A stretch of DNA of 64,000 nucleotides from Scolanthus callimorphus (GCA_033964015.1 CM066918.1:30170595-30234594); one strand, 5' to 3'. Shown: positions 1-12,608, numbered from the stretch's first letter. The notes: a model not told the origin generated them from the sequence alone. Numbers and translations are program-made.

Positions 1-58
1 TCAAATGGATGTCCTCAGAGCCTCCCCTACGAGCATACGGGCTCTGGATTCCAGAATG
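1..58. repeat. MITE family A, right-hand fragment
   Basis: The first 58 bases match the right end of the inverted-repeat element at 9204-9422: the 'caaatggatgtc' block, then a CAGAGCCTCC motif, then a terminal repeat ending in AGAATG. The rest of the copy lies left of the window. It has the same internal orientation as the 9204 copy and the opposite one to the copies at 2597 and 7838. Confidence 0.7.
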
Positions 59-626
59 CCATTTTCTCAGTTTTTTCCCTAAAGAACGATACAAAATGAA
101 TTGGTAAACTGGTAGCTCCACTCATTAGAGCAGAGCTTGTATGTCCCCTACCCTGGCAGGTATTTCGAGTGCTATCCTTCTGAATGGGATTTCAGAGGGA
201 TTGTTTGTCTGAGTCTGGTGATTTTAGTATCTGTGCGCAGCGCTATTATTGTCAGAAATCCGAGAGATGTGTCTTTACACAACATTTGTTTGGAAAAACA
301 AGGTACAAGGTATGAGCGCGTAACAAACTAGGAAGGATTCCATTCGTTTTACTGTGAAAAGCACATGAACATTAAACTGGTTGTCATAACGAGTTTGAAA
401 TAGTTCGAAAGGTTCTCTCCTTTTCTCTCTTTTCCCCGATACTCTTCTCAGATATAGAGGCATATTGCAGAAGAATATATTCGTGTTTCAAGAAAGAGGC
501 GTGTGTCATAGTTCGTTTTGTGTATGGGTGCACGTGGTGAATAAAGTACAATTTTTCTGCAATCAGAACGTAGCAATTTTACAGTACTGACTGTATGCTA
601 ATCAATGCTTGATATTCTCTCTGCAG

Positions 627-3600
627 CTTGCATTGATAAGCTCGTCGAATGTACATCGTTTATCAAGAGGTTCTCGTCCGCCTGTGTTAGTCACGTGAAA
701 TACATGAAGGAGTACTGCCCTCACGCCTGTGGCTACTGTGGTGAGAAATTCTTCTCTTCTCCTTATTTACTGGAGATATCTTTCATATAATGTTGGTTTC
801 CTTTCAGAAAATCATTTCTTCTGCTTGTCATGAGTTGTTAAAAATAAAATGCACTCGCGCATACCTCCTCAGTTGGGGCGATGCTCAGGGTATGCTGCAT
901 AAAATCATAAGCAACTCCACCTTCTCGCCGACATTTTTCTTGGCTAACAATTACCATGCTAATAAGAAAAAATAATGAAGAGAAGAGAGAGGACTCTGCA
1001 CAAATCTCTCTTCCTAACGGTCCATGCCTGTGTTGCCTTGGCAACGGACGACCTGTGGCAAACTCAGATGATTGGCCAATCAAGAAACTGAGGGAAAGGA
1101 TGAAGATTGTTGTTTTAAGCTACAATTTTGTTTCAAAACCCACACGGATCGATGATTTCTGTGTTAGATTTGTGCCGTGGTCTCTCCTTCCACTCATTTC
1201 TTCAAGTGAAAGGTCTTCCTCAATTAACTTCTTTGATTGCTAAATTTTATCTTGTAATCAACAGTTTGTAAAATTCCTCACATTCATCACTAACCTTTCT
1301 GTAATCATCCTAATCATACTGACAGATGGGGAAGAAAAGCCGACCGTGCCAACCACAGGTAGATGCTCCATACTAATTACGCGCTAAACAATACCGCGTC
1401 TGCTTTTCTGACTGCATATGATTGAATAAGGGACATATCACTGAAATGCTGGGGTCCCAGACATCTCCTCATTTAACCTCGGGGTTTACGAGGTTACCTG
1501 GGTTTACCTGAACTGTTATTTCCAAGAAGTTAGAGGCAAAAAGGAAATGCTATCCTCAGTCCCTCACGGCCCTCACAAGGAGATGCCTGCGAAGAAGGCT
1601 ATCCTTATCATAGTATATCAGTAAATCTTCCCTTGGGCACAATCGTTTTTTTTTTCTTCATTTCAGGTGACAAACCTATCCCTGAATGCCGGGACAAACG
1701 CAAGAAGTGCAGGATGTATTCCAAGATACAAGGCTACTGTACTTTCTATGAACAGTTCACCCGCATAAACTGCGCCAAATCTTGCGGATATTGTAGTAAG
1801 TTGGGCTCACAGGAATTGAGTTTTTTTTAGCGGCCGGGGGAAAGAGGCACTGGACCGCGAACATGAGGAATTGCTATAACTTACTGCTGTACGTGTGTCT
1901 TGTATAATCCAATAATACTTGGACAGCCGCATGTTATGAGCATTCCGGCGCAGCTTAGCTTTTCGAGGTCGCGTTTTCATTCCCAGGGAACTAGCGCGAA
2001 AGGCCTCATGCGTCAACGAACCGTTCCCAAGATTCATTGCGCACTCGCTACCAGAGAGCTGTGCGCTCGATAGGTTTCGCGTTGGTGGCGACCTCTCTCT
2101 GCTCCTACTAAATAGAGACGCCTAGGGACGAGGCAGTCTAATTACGATTTTTATACATTTCCTTTTCAGATAGCGCTCCTATCATGAAGCCAAAATACAT
2201 GGAATCTAGAACCTCTAATCAGGTGCGGAACGACAGATACAGCATTCTCCTCTGTCATTAGCATACTTGTAAGTTTCTTCTTTTACCTTCATCTATTATT
2301 TTTATTTCTATTTCAGAAAAAAGAATTCGAAATTAAAACCACCTGGGATGGCAAGACCATTACGCATGCGCCTTACAAGTTCAGGCTGACCGCATTAGGT
2401 AGCTATGTTCGTCTCAAAGTCAGTGGCCCTCTGTTCAACGACCCTCCTGCCCCACCCAAGTGTGCTAGTAAACTTCCCTGCTGGAAACTCTGGGAATATG
2501 AAGGTAGTGTAATCTTATGCTCATTTTATGTCTCTCAAAGAGCTATCTCCCGCACATTTGGTTAAGTGCGGGTTGGTGGTTTAGCCGGATCAAAACCATT
2601 CTCGTACCCAGAGCTCCCCAGCTCGTCTGCTCGCAGGGGAGGCTCTGGGGACATCCATTCGAGGGCCGTCGCTGATTGGTTGATTTTGAGCGTTGGAGCA
2701 TGCGCTGAAAAGTCTTTCTCTCAGCGGCTCTGTATTAAACCTCGCGCATGCGTCAGTGGCTGTCACCAGAGCCTCCCCCGCGAGGTTACGAGCCGGGGAG
2801 CTCTGGGTTCGAGAATGGATCAAAACTCGGTATTTTCTAGATAAAGGAGCAGAAGGTGCTGCCTTTGCGCTAAGATCTGCAAACGTTTGGACATCGCGAC
2901 TTTTTTGGATAAGGACATTTAACCGTAGTGGTCCATTATAGGTCTTGTCTGTCAACTGTAAGGTACGCTAACTTGAATATGAGGGGCGCTAAAGGCCCCG
3001 TCTCTCAACTGTTTAGCATGTATATAGCAATATAGAATCATTCCATGAATGAACACGATTTCTTGTTTTAGTTGCGGAGGTGTTCTTCTTGGGACGCGGG
3101 GAAAAGTACCTCGAAGTCGAGCTGTCGCCGTAAGTATTCTTGTTCTCGGACAAGCCCAACAAACGTACAAGTAAATAAAGGCTTGTTTTTATTACCCCTC
3201 AGGCACGGCATGTACTTGGTGTTACTTCTTGATGGAGTAAGGAAGCCTTTTAAGGTAAATACATGCATGTGACAGAAGGTGGACTGAGACCCTTAGAGAG
3301 ACATTGGTAAGGTAAAAGATGATGGGGTGCCTTTAAAATCATTTGCTCATTAACTTTTTCCCAGACAAAGTTACCAATGAAGTACACGGCCACTATAGAC
3401 AATGACGCTAAAGAATGGATGGGCGTTGCTAGGATACCAATTGAGTACTTCCCCCCTGGAGTTCACAAGATGAATGCCTTTGCCATTCACGGGTCCGGGG
3501 AAAAGCGCGCGTACGAGGCCCTATACCCGGCGACCAATTTACCAGGGCCAGATTTGTAAGTATGCCGTAATTAACTATCGTACACAGTCGAGTGCCTGAA

Positions 3601-3858
3601 TTGTCATTTGCTGCTCCTTTGGGTAGGCTGTGGTCTCACCGCCGAGTTTACTCCCTTTGTTTTTAAATGTGCCACTGTTGGACAAAAACAAATGCTAATA
3701 AGCTTTATTTTTAAGAGTTAAAGCCCGAGAAGCATTCAGTACTCATGTGACATCTTTCTTTCAGCCATGCGCTACAGTTTTTCAAGGATTTCGACTTCAA
3801 GTCGATGTTTGGACCTGGATGGCGACAAGGCCAATCACCATTCTGGATTAAATCCTAG
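627..3858 (+). CDS. Two ShKT domains fused to a UPF0462 (C4orf33-like) domain; 5' end missing
   Basis: Exons: 627-740, 1326-1358, 1667-1795, 2170-2222, 2317-2503, 3072-3129, 3203-3254, 3365-3555, 3765-3858. All have GT-AG borders and consistent phases. The first and third visible exons each encode a six-cysteine ShKT module with the C-x6-C ... C-x3-C-x2-C spacing. A 12-residue linker exon separates them. The last five exons encode the whole UPF0462 domain: TTWDG near its start, FNDPPAP, a FFLGRGEKYLEVEL block, YFPPG and AFAIHGS, ending in a FKDFDF tail. Family function is unknown. ShKT modules occur in secreted cnidarian proteins including channel-blocking peptides, but also in enzymes and matrix proteins, so this is not evidence of a toxin. 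In the first module a Lys-Tyr pair sits between Cys3 and Cys4; the second has Gln-Phe there. The first visible exon begins in phase 1, so at least one upstream exon, probably encoding a signal peptide, is outside the window. The stop is TAG at 3856; AATAAA lies at 3949-3954. Confidence 0.85.
2588..2826. mobile_element. MITE family A, complete copy with 9-bp target duplication
   Basis: The element at 2597-2817 begins CATTCTCGTACCCAGAGC and ends with the inverted complement. The terminal inverted repeats are about 50 bp and the total length is 221 bp, with no coding capacity. The flanks 2588-2596 and 2818-2826 are the identical 9-mer GATCAAAAC. A 9-bp duplication suggests a Mutator-like (MULE) helper (inference). 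It lies in an intron of the ShKT-UPF0462 gene. Confidence 0.85.
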
Positions 3859-5802
3859 CTCAGTTATCTACCTAGCAGTGCCCCGGGGGAGGGAGGGGGG
3901 ACTGCCACACTGATTGAGCGGCATGCTTGACCAGGATGCTAGTCCGAAAATAAATTGAACCACAAAATTGCCGAACTTCGTGCGACCAATTTCTAAAAGG
4001 TATCATTTGGAAACACAACGAAACTCAACTCAACTGTTTCTCCATTTGGGAGCGACGCCACAATCCCTTATACATGCCGAGGAGCTTAATTTACGCGTAC
4101 AAAGGCGATCAAAGGTCTTCTCTCCGAAAAGAATCACTTGCTCTTTTAACCCTAAATAATACCACTAGCATCCCGCGGCCAATCGACAGAGTTCCCCCTC
4201 TCTCCCAAGGGCCTTGTGCTTGCATTTAAATTATCTTGCAAATTTATTATAACTATTTTTCGTAGTAGGTAATATCGCTATACAAAAACGTTTTTAAATG
4301 TTTGTACAAGTTTGGCGTTTTTAATTGCCGAGCTTGGCCAGGTTTTGTAATGAAAATCCGTCAAAACATATTTGTATATTTTTATTAAGTAAATTAAAAT
4401 AGTCTAGATTTTATAATTTCCGAAACTGGTAAAATGCATTAGACAGAAAAACTTTTAAAAACTGCCGAGCACCATGTTGCTGCGAGCACCTGAACATTGA
4501 TCTAAATATCTTGACATTTAAATCAGAGGGGTATGTCAGGGGTTGTAAAGTTTATGGCAAACTTTGTATTTTAAAATAAATTATACAGTCTTCTGGAGAA
4601 GATACTTGTTATTTCCTGGGAAAATATTTATCCAATATATGTTTCAGATTGTAGAACTCTGCGCGGAAGGGAATTTGTCTTAAAAGTTCAACAGGCTTAG
4701 TTTGTCGTAGCCTCGTACGCAGCCACTTGTGTGCGCTTGTATCACTTTCTCACCAAACGAGCAAAATGCAAGTGGCTACGTAGGAGACTAGGTAAAACGG
4801 TGTAATGTAATAATGTTTATTGCAATAATTTGATTTAAAATGAACAATAAAAAATTAAAATCATTACCAAGTTGACTGTTCTGTGTACTTTTCGTTCTCA
4901 GTTCAATTCCGCGGAAACTGGCGGGTTTATTGTTCCAGTGAAATTATCCAATTTCTTATAAATCATACCATTTACCGCCTTATTTTTCAACAGGTTCGTA
5001 GCGCGCGGGGAGGAGCCTCACCGCGAATAATTTGGCATTTTGGTAGACTATATAATATTACTATCATGTTTTAAAAACTCAGAAATTAACGATTAGCATG
5101 CAGCTGCCGGTGAAATAAAGAACACTTCTTTTCTTCATGAATCTTCTGTAAGCTTTTCGTAGACATGAAAGGATTTTGGGAACTGAAAATTCTCACGAAT
5201 TCTCTTGTGCGGTACAGCCCTTTGAATCTTCTTTTCTGGAGTCTCTTACAAAGCGTTTTACCACAGTTACCAGGGGAACGTACACCCTTTGTTTTCTGTC
5301 CCCCAAATACAAACAAGGACCAGCAAATCCGTCACCTTTCAGTCAACATGGCGTTACAGGTGCAACCTGCTGCAATAGTGACTTGTCATTTGTCAATCAC
5401 TTCTACAAAAAAAAACATTCAAGCATTAGAAACTGGAACATTTCTGGTTGCTATATTGCCGTTTCATGTTCTTCGTTAGACAAACACCATCGAAAGAAAA
5501 TCTCTCTCGCATACTTTTGCTTTTCTCTGGCACTGACTTGAACTCCACGGAAATGCTTGGCTAAAAGACCACAGAACTTCTCAGGTTATGTCCAGACGTC
5601 GACTTTACGGTCTTTGGTTGTGATTTGGGCTGACAAGACTCGACAGCTGTTGTCGGGGGCGCTGCAGCTGATTAACTACTAGGACCCCAAGGCGTCACGC
5701 GTAGGCGAGACGGAACGCATGTAGAGTTCTCCCCGTTGGCTCTGATGCACATCTGCAGCTTGAAGATCCAAGAACTTTCAAGAGCGCACTATAGGCTGCA
5801 AC
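3859..5802. other. Intergenic region between the UPF0462 paralogues
   Basis: AT-rich spacer holding the 3' UTR and poly(A) signal of the upstream gene (about 3859-3975) and the promoter and 5' UTR of the downstream paralogue close to 5803. No conserved coding sequence or clear repeat was recognised. Confidence 0.6.
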
Positions 5803-8800
5803 ATGATTCGTTTCCTTGTTTTCGTCGCGTTAAACTGCGTTCTGGTGCAATTGCCGCACACATCCTGCCCTAAGGTATGTGGGTTTGTTTTGTAACGTGT
5901 CTGTTACGGAAACTAATTGCGCGGTTATGTGTGTGTGTATGACCATCAGCCTCTAGTAAAAATAGTACAAAAGTTGTCTTAATCTTTCTAGAAGCTCCCC
6001 CTACTAACAGATTTGCGCATGCCCCCTGCGCGCCTGCTGCGGACTAAGCTGTAATGTGATATATGTAGTTTAAAAAAATTCAAATTTAACGTTTGCTTTA
6101 GAAATACGAATTCTCCATAAAGACCACCTGGGACGGCAAACCCATTGCGCATGCGCCAGTCAAGTTTAATCTGAGCGCCGAAAGCAGCTCCAGTGTGCGC
6201 CTTGAGGTCAGCGGTCCACTGTTTAACGACCCTCCCGCACCGCCTAACTGCACGGCCGGCCAAGCCTGCTGGAAGCTCTGGGATTACGAAGGTAAAATTG
6301 ATAACATCAGCAAGCTAAAACATACTGGAATGTGTGTGAAACCGGCGATGTACTGTAATGTGTGGGCAACTCATTTGCCTAGCTATGGGTTAGAGGTTTA
6401 CTTGCGGCGCACTACACTCTTATTTAATAAGGAATTCGAATTCTTTTGTTAACTAAAGAAATTGTAAATACAGGGTTTTTTACGTTTACCAGAATACGAA
6501 GGCAGTTTAGTAAAATGATTTGAAAAAAACCCGGGACCATACATTCAGACATCTCCTCGAGAGCGCTAGCCGAAGCATCGTTTTGGCGACCGTACGGTTC
6601 TTACGCCCACGCCAGAAATTTCCGCCCTGACAGTCGCTATCCCGAGGGTGCTCAGTTAAATGTTCGGTATATAGCGACTCATTGACCTATAGCGGTGAGA
6701 GTAACGCCCGGCCACCAGACCATCTTAAGGGGGCCCTTTTATTTAAGGACGCCCCTTGTATGAGGTAGTGCATGAAAACTGAACTTTTCCCTCGTAGTTA
6801 CCGCTAAGTATTTATAGGACAGATGGCATTAATGAGATCCATGTGGGACACATGCTATTCAATCTAAGATATTCGTTCCTATTTTCAATAAATTTCGAAT
6901 TCTTATTTGTTGTTTATTTCTTCGGCAATGTTTTCCTACCATGGAACACTCTTATAATAACTTTCCATTTGCGCATGCGCATGAACGTCACTAAGAAATC
7001 TCTGTTTATTGAAATAAAGTGCCTCGAGGTTCGATTTATGTAAAATCATGCCTGACACTTAGACTAAAGCTTGAATGGACTGTTTTATTCATAGTACCTA
7101 TATTGATGATTTTGTTCACTTTTCATCTCTAGTCGCGGAGGTTTTCTTCTTGGGCGAAAAGGAAAAGTATTTTGAGCTGGAAGTCTCACCGTAAGTAACA
7201 CATACATGCATAATTATCATAATGTTCTAGCCCTACGGGCCTTGATGTCGCATATTCCATGTGGCAAGGCCGGGGGGGGGGACTCCAATATATTGGAGTC
7301 CCCCCCCCCCCCCCCCCCCCCCCGGGGGCCTACGAACACCTCTGGAGTGGCGGCTGATCCTCAGTAAATTGTATCCCCAATTATTAGCAAAGGAATTTTC
7401 TAAGTCTAAATTCGTTATCTTTGTAGCTTGGAATACATATCCAGCTTATACAGCGTAGTTTTCGTCTCGTGCCACAAATTTGTCATTGACAAATTTGTGT
7501 GGGCAGGACATGGTTTCCAAGTTATGCAATAACCATGACTAGTAGAAACCCACTCGCATACTATCACGACGCCAAAAAGTGAAAAAATGATTTCGTAGCT
7601 GAGAAATAAGCATATTTTACTATGGAAACTTGTGTTTTTTCTTCCTCAGTCATGGGATGCACTTGTTGCTGCTTCTCGATGGCGTCAGAAAACCATTCAA
7701 GGTAAACTTCAGTGGCTCAAAAAACAAAAACAAAGGAAAGCTTTTAGAGAAGGGGTCGGGGTATGGAGCGTCCTCTAAAGCTTTTGCGTCGAAATAAGTC
7801 CATACTCTTCAAATGCGCCTTCATATTTTTCAATGTTCATTCTCGAACCCAGAGCGCCCCGGCTCGTCTCCTCGCAGGGGAGGCTCTTGTGACATCCATT
7901 TAAGGACTGTAAGGACCTTTGCTGATTGGCTGGTTTTGAACGCTGGTGCATGCGCAGAAACATCTTTCTCTCGACGGCTCTGTATCAAATCTCGCGCATG
8001 CGTCATGGCTGTCACCAGAGCTCCCCTACGAGGAGACGAGTCGGGGAGCTCTGGGTTCGAGAATGCGTTGGATTCTAATATAATTCTCGCGCCCTGTGCA
8101 TTCCCTTGAAGTCCCTTGGCGTATGTATTCTTGTTTATACATTAGTTATTCACACTTGACTTTGACGCTTCGATCACCTTGTCCAATTTTCAGTCCCCGT
8201 GGTATCAATTCTTGGCAAATTGTGAACTTTGTATTGTTAACATCGTCTCGTCTCCAATTGAACTCGTACACGCATCTACCCCTATACACTTTGTCTTGTT
8301 ATTGTAGAATATACAATATAAATGCTTTACGCGCGTGAGCGCAGCGAGAAAGCGCTGAATGTACCATAATTAACTAACACTGTCTTTTTAGACAATGTTG
8401 CCTATGGATTACACTGTGGATATAGACCACACGTCACAAACTTGGAGTGGCGTTGCTAAGATACCGATGGCTTATTTCCCGCCTGGAATGCGTAAGATCA
8501 ATGCATATGCCATCCACGGGTCAGGCGCCAACAGGATATACGAATCACTCTATCCTGCAACTGGTCTCATGAATCCCGACTTGTAAGTAACCACGCGTCA
8601 AAAATAGTGTGCTACTTAAGCACAGAGGCTTCTTTCCTTTGTATTCGCTGTTCTGACGGGTTGAATACAAAAGGCTGAGCCGAAAGGAAGAGGCATAATC
8701 TGCTAGTCGGGAATTTACGCGCGTTGTCGCGCCATTCTAGTGAAAATCTCTTTTATTTATTTTTTTTACAGTCACACTTTGCAGTTCTTTAAGGATTTCG

Positions 8801-8877
8801 ACTTCAAGTCCATGTTTCCTCCTGGCTGGCAGAAAGGGTCTTCGACGCAATGGAAAACAACGCCTGCGAGAAGATAG
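5803..8877 (+). CDS. Secreted UPF0462 (C4orf33-like) protein
   Basis: Exons: 5803-5874, 6102-6291, 7133-7190, 7650-7701, 8392-8582, 8772-8877. Phases match the upstream paralogue exactly across the shared domain. Exon 1 encodes a 24-residue hydrophobic leader starting MIRFLVFVAL, a typical signal peptide, so the protein is probably secreted. The other exons encode the complete UPF0462 domain: TTWDGKPI, FNDPPAP, VAEVFFLG, a GMHLLLLLDGVRKPF strand, YFPPG, AYAIHGS and FKDFDF. The biochemical role of the family is not known. There is no ShKT module; the intron after exon 1 joins straight to the domain. The start is the first ATG before the hydrophobic stretch. The stop is at 8875-8877 and AATAAA at 8930-8935. 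A tandem duplication with domain loss or gain relative to 627-3858 is the simplest reading. Confidence 0.9.
6530..6745 (-). repeat. Dispersed repeat family D, intronic copy
   Basis: About 215 bp running from GGGACCATACATTCAGACAT to GGCCACCAGACCATCTTAAG. It is the reverse complement of 53286-53482 with roughly 80% identity by eye. No open reading frame and no obvious terminal inverted repeat; the family is unassigned. It lies in the second intron of the secreted UPF0462 gene. Confidence 0.7.
7270..7326. repeat. G-run/C-run perfect hairpin
   Basis: A run of about ten G, then GACTCCAATATATTGGAGTC, then more than 20 C. The arms are exact inverted complements through the whole AT-centred core. 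The long C run may be mis-sized in the assembly. It is intronic in the secreted UPF0462 gene. Confidence 0.75.
7838..8065. mobile_element. MITE family A, second complete copy
   Basis: Same termini (CATTCTCGAACCCAGAG ... GGGTTCGAGAATG) and same internal orientation as the copy at 2597. It includes the block with a heptamer TGATTGG and the GCATGCGC motif. No matching 9-mer target duplication remains. It lies in the intron before the 8392 exon. Confidence 0.8.
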
Positions 8878-9203
8878 TAAATTCAGCGGCTTCTTTATAA
8901 TCTCCAAGCTCAAACTGAGAGAAAATATGAATAAAAACCTAGATTAGTATCCTGTAGAGTGTCCTTTGATTTGAAATTGATTATCACAAGGAATTATGAG
9001 ATTTGGGATTTCGCGGAATTCAGTAGCTGCATCCGCACTGTGGAACGACTGCGGGTGAGACTAGGAATTCAGGGTCAAAGATGCCATACTTCCCAGTCGC
9101 CTTCTTCCAGATCCAGGGCTGCCAAACGACAGAGATGCGCTCGCAGTTTTTAGCCGCTCGAATCTTTGCGCAGTCTCTGCTTGCGCTCCTAGGCGCGCAA
9201 AAA

Positions 9204-9422
9204 CATTCTCTTACCCAGAGCTCCCCGGCTTGTCTTCTCGCGGGGGAGGCTCTGGAGACAGCCACTGACGCATGCGCGAGATTTAATACAGAGGTGTTGA
9301 AAGAAAGATCTTTCTGCCCATGCACCAACGTCCAAAACCAGCCATCAGCAAAGGTCCTCAAATGGATGTCCCCAGAGCCTCCCGTGCGAGGCGACGAGCC
9401 GAGGAGCTCTGGTAAGAGAATG
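9204..9422. mobile_element. MITE family A, third copy, inverted core
   Basis: Terminal repeats are CATTCTCTTACCCAGAG and the inverted complement ending AGAGAATG. The core reads in the opposite direction to the copies at 2597 and 7838. Flanking 9-mers GCGCAAAAA and AGGCAAAAA agree at 7 of 9 positions, a decayed target duplication. It lies between the UPF0462 gene and the SFT2D3-like gene. Confidence 0.8.
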
Positions 9423-9656
9423 AGGCAAAAAAAAAAACATAAGTGCTCATTCCACCCTTCGTGTCCCCTTTGCGCTTTTTCGGCAATCTAGCGTGATTCT
9501 AGCATGCATATCAAGTGCTTTATACGCAAAATGGCTCATAAAACCAGAAAAGTTTTTTTTTTTTCTGGATGTCCCATTATATGCTTTGGTGGGCTCCCTG
9601 TGCCACACGTCAGCGGTATTCCCCATGAGAACATACTAAACACGTAAACTTTCAAA

Positions 9657-12167
9657 ATGGAAGCAAAAATAAACGCACTCAAAGATTTTACTTCGTTTGG
9701 GATTTCTAAGAAGGCAGCTAATCATGAAAAATCAGCTCCAAGCAGTCCTAGCTCTCAATCCTCAAATGGCCAGTGGGCGAACTGGTTTAACAAAGCCGAG
9801 GAGGATCCGTACTTACCGAGTTTGGTGAGTTTTTTTGCTAATCCAGCAGAGAGTTTTGTGTTGTGAACTTAGACTTAGAATACATTCTCCCTAGCTAGAT
9901 TACTCTAATGACGGTGAAAGTCCTTGCTCGGCCTCAGATTAGGACTATATGGGCCATAATACAAGGATAAGAGTATGTATGATACAGAGGATCCACGTAT
10001 CTGCCTTGCCTCTAGCTGCGATCAAGTTAGTCAAGTGTTTATACTTATAGCCAAATTTCTTAGAACAACATAGTTCTTGTTTGCTATTCGCTCGTGTCCA
10101 CCGTTCGTTAGTTTAATTTTACATTCCTTTTTGTGTGTGTGTATTTGAAGGGGGTAATAAGCTAAAATTTGTGGATTAAATGCAACTCCCCTCATGATAA
10201 CTTGGACCAGGGACTACTTTGAACTTGATGCTGGGACTCAGGAATTCAACTTGCCTGCAGTATCATACTAAGCAGGCCCCTGGCCACCTGTGCCGCCATG
10301 TTGCCGGTACACCTACATTAGCTAACGCTAGGTGACAGACGTTTTAAAGTCTGCCTTAAAAGACTTTACAAATATTTTATGTAAATTCCAGAGACGAAGA
10401 AATCTTCTCATGATTTTGTCTGTCCAGAGATTTGTTTGTTTGTCTTCTGTGTGAAAATTGCTAATGTTTATTTACAATAATATTATTTGTTTATGGATTA
10501 TGACAATGTTGTTTTTTCTTACACATCTATAGTCAAGGAAGCAAAGGATTCTTGGATTCTTTATGTGTCTTCTGATGGGCATCTTCTGCTTTGTTATGGT
10601 ATGTGCTATAAGCATGCTATACAGTAGTGGGGGTCAAAATACTTTCAATTGAGTCTTGTAATCAAAGATCACAGAAAGCCAACATCGACATGCACCAACA
10701 ACAGCTCTGGCATTAGAAACAAATTCTGGGAAGTGGGATACAAGTTTCCAAACATGGGAATCATAAATTAGTGTATTAACCAGTTATTGATATCTTAGTT
10801 TTATATCCTTTATTTCCAGGCAGGCTTCATTGCCCCTTTCATTGTTCTTAAAGCCAGGAAATTTGTGATGCTGTACACACTTGGTAGCCTTTTTACTATA
10901 GGAAGGTATGTAAACTGATGAGAAAATATATATACATTTTTTATATATATGTAGTGCCTTAGTCACTACACTATGCAATGTAATTTTACAAATCATAGTT
11001 TGCTGTCTTTTCAACTTTATTATTTGAGGAAACTCTATTATAATACCAACAGGAAGCCTCAGGTTTCCATGTGGTGCCTGATATAGTTTTTAACTACAGT
11101 GCACACCATGCAAAATAGCAAATGTTATTTTATTTTATTTTTTCCATAGTTTTTCTTTGTTATGGGGTCCTGTAAATCATGTCAAACATCTCTGCTCACT
11201 CGGAAGGCTGCCCTTCACTGCTGCTTATTTTGGATCCATGATGGCAACCTTGTACATGGCTCTTGTTGTGAGTACTATCTGTATTATGTATCTACTAGAC
11301 TAGTTATGGTATGATCTAGTTCTGGTAAAATGAACTGAAGATTCTGATTGGGAGGACAAGTTTGACCCTCTTCTGTGATGTTTTAGACTAAGAAATATTC
11401 CATATTTCAATTTCAGAAATTTGATTGTACATGTACTCTTTCTTCTTGTCCCACAGGTAAGAAGTACTATTTTAACAGCAGTATTTGCAGTTGTTCAGAT
11501 TATAACACTAATATGGTGAGTACTTTTAGTTGACAATTGAGAACTGTCCTAAATTAGGACCTCTGAATGGTGATCATTTTTTAAACCATGATTATCATTA
11601 GTAAGAAAGTAAGTGTACAGGTTGCATAAACTATGTTTATATAACACAACCATCAGTTCAGTTTTATTCTGATAGAAAAGTGCATGAAAGGGAAACATAC
11701 ATGAAATGGGAGTTTATGAATGGGAATCCTCTCACTTGAAGGATTTTGGGCTGCTAAATGGTCCATCAAAAAATCGACTGTGTTGCAGCTCACCTAGTGA
11801 TACCAGGTGCTTGATTGGCTGCCAAGTTACTAAGCGAAATTGTGCTTGTATTTGCTATAAAATCAAAATGCTTGGTCCACAGAAAGAAAACAGGTGTCTG
11901 AAGGTTGGAAGTACTGGAAAGGACCATTTGGGGGCTCTGTATTTGCATTGCTGCGGGTACTTTTGTGAAAAACATAATTGAAATGAAAATCATTTTGATC
12001 CACTATTATACAGTAATTGCAATGTTTTGCAGCAAGGTAATTCATGGTTTGTATGTGTTAGGTATTTTGTGAGCTACATCCCTGGTGGCACCACTGGCAT
12101 GAAGTTCTTCACTCGCCTTTTCTCATCAGCAGTGACCAAGACTGTATCAAATACACTACCTGTATAG
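9657..12167 (+). CDS. sft2d3: SFT2 family vesicle-transport membrane protein (SFT2D3-like)
   Basis: Exons: 9657-9824, 10533-10598, 10820-10905, 11150-11267, 11457-11515, 12062-12167, together 200 residues. SFT2 proteins are small four-span membrane proteins of the late Golgi and endosomes that act in retrograde vesicle fusion. Four hydrophobic segments are visible at about residues 60-84, 93-113, 131-148 and 151-172. They are followed by the family's SYIPGGTTGMKF motif and a C-terminus ending TLPV. The N-terminal 50 residues are hydrophilic and Ser-rich. The total length is closer to vertebrate SFT2D3 (about 215) than to SFT2D1/2 (about 160), and the terminal LPV also fits SFT2D3. AATAAA hexamers are at 12462 and 12503. 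The 3' end converges on the ureF-like gene, and the two 3' UTRs probably overlap. Confidence 0.88.
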
Positions 12168-12608
12168 AAAACCAACCTCTTCTCATATTATATTTTACAC
12201 ATCCAATAGCTGTACATGTACTGTGCAAAGACTATGTTCTCACACAATCTCACAGATTGTTTGTCCCCATATGCCTACATATATATGCAAACCAACAAGC
12301 AAGTAAATGTACTTCTTTCTGAATTAGATGGATTGTTTGCTATATTTTTATTAGAAAGAGGGGGCTATTAAGGGTTGATAGGACATATTTTAGCAAAAAA
12401 AAACACATCAATCAAAAGATGTAAAATTTCATATACTTTATTTAAAAGTAAGCATTAGTATAATAAACAATATCTGTACAAAACAATTGTAAATACCATA
12501 GAAATAAAAAGTAAAAATGACCTTGTATAGTTATATGTACAGTGTGTTAAATATAATATTTTTCTTGCATCCTTTGCAAGCACCTGGTATCGCCCATTTA
12601 TTCAAGGG

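Noticed and set aside
2566..2955. Open frames of 92 and 121 codons on both strands around 2.6-2.9 kb
   Set aside because: They lie within MITE family A and are produced by its inverted repeats; similar shadows occur at 7813-8109 and 9020-9491.
9657..9866. Unspliced 69-codon frame
   Set aside because: It is exon 1 of the SFT2D3-like gene running into the intron after 9824.
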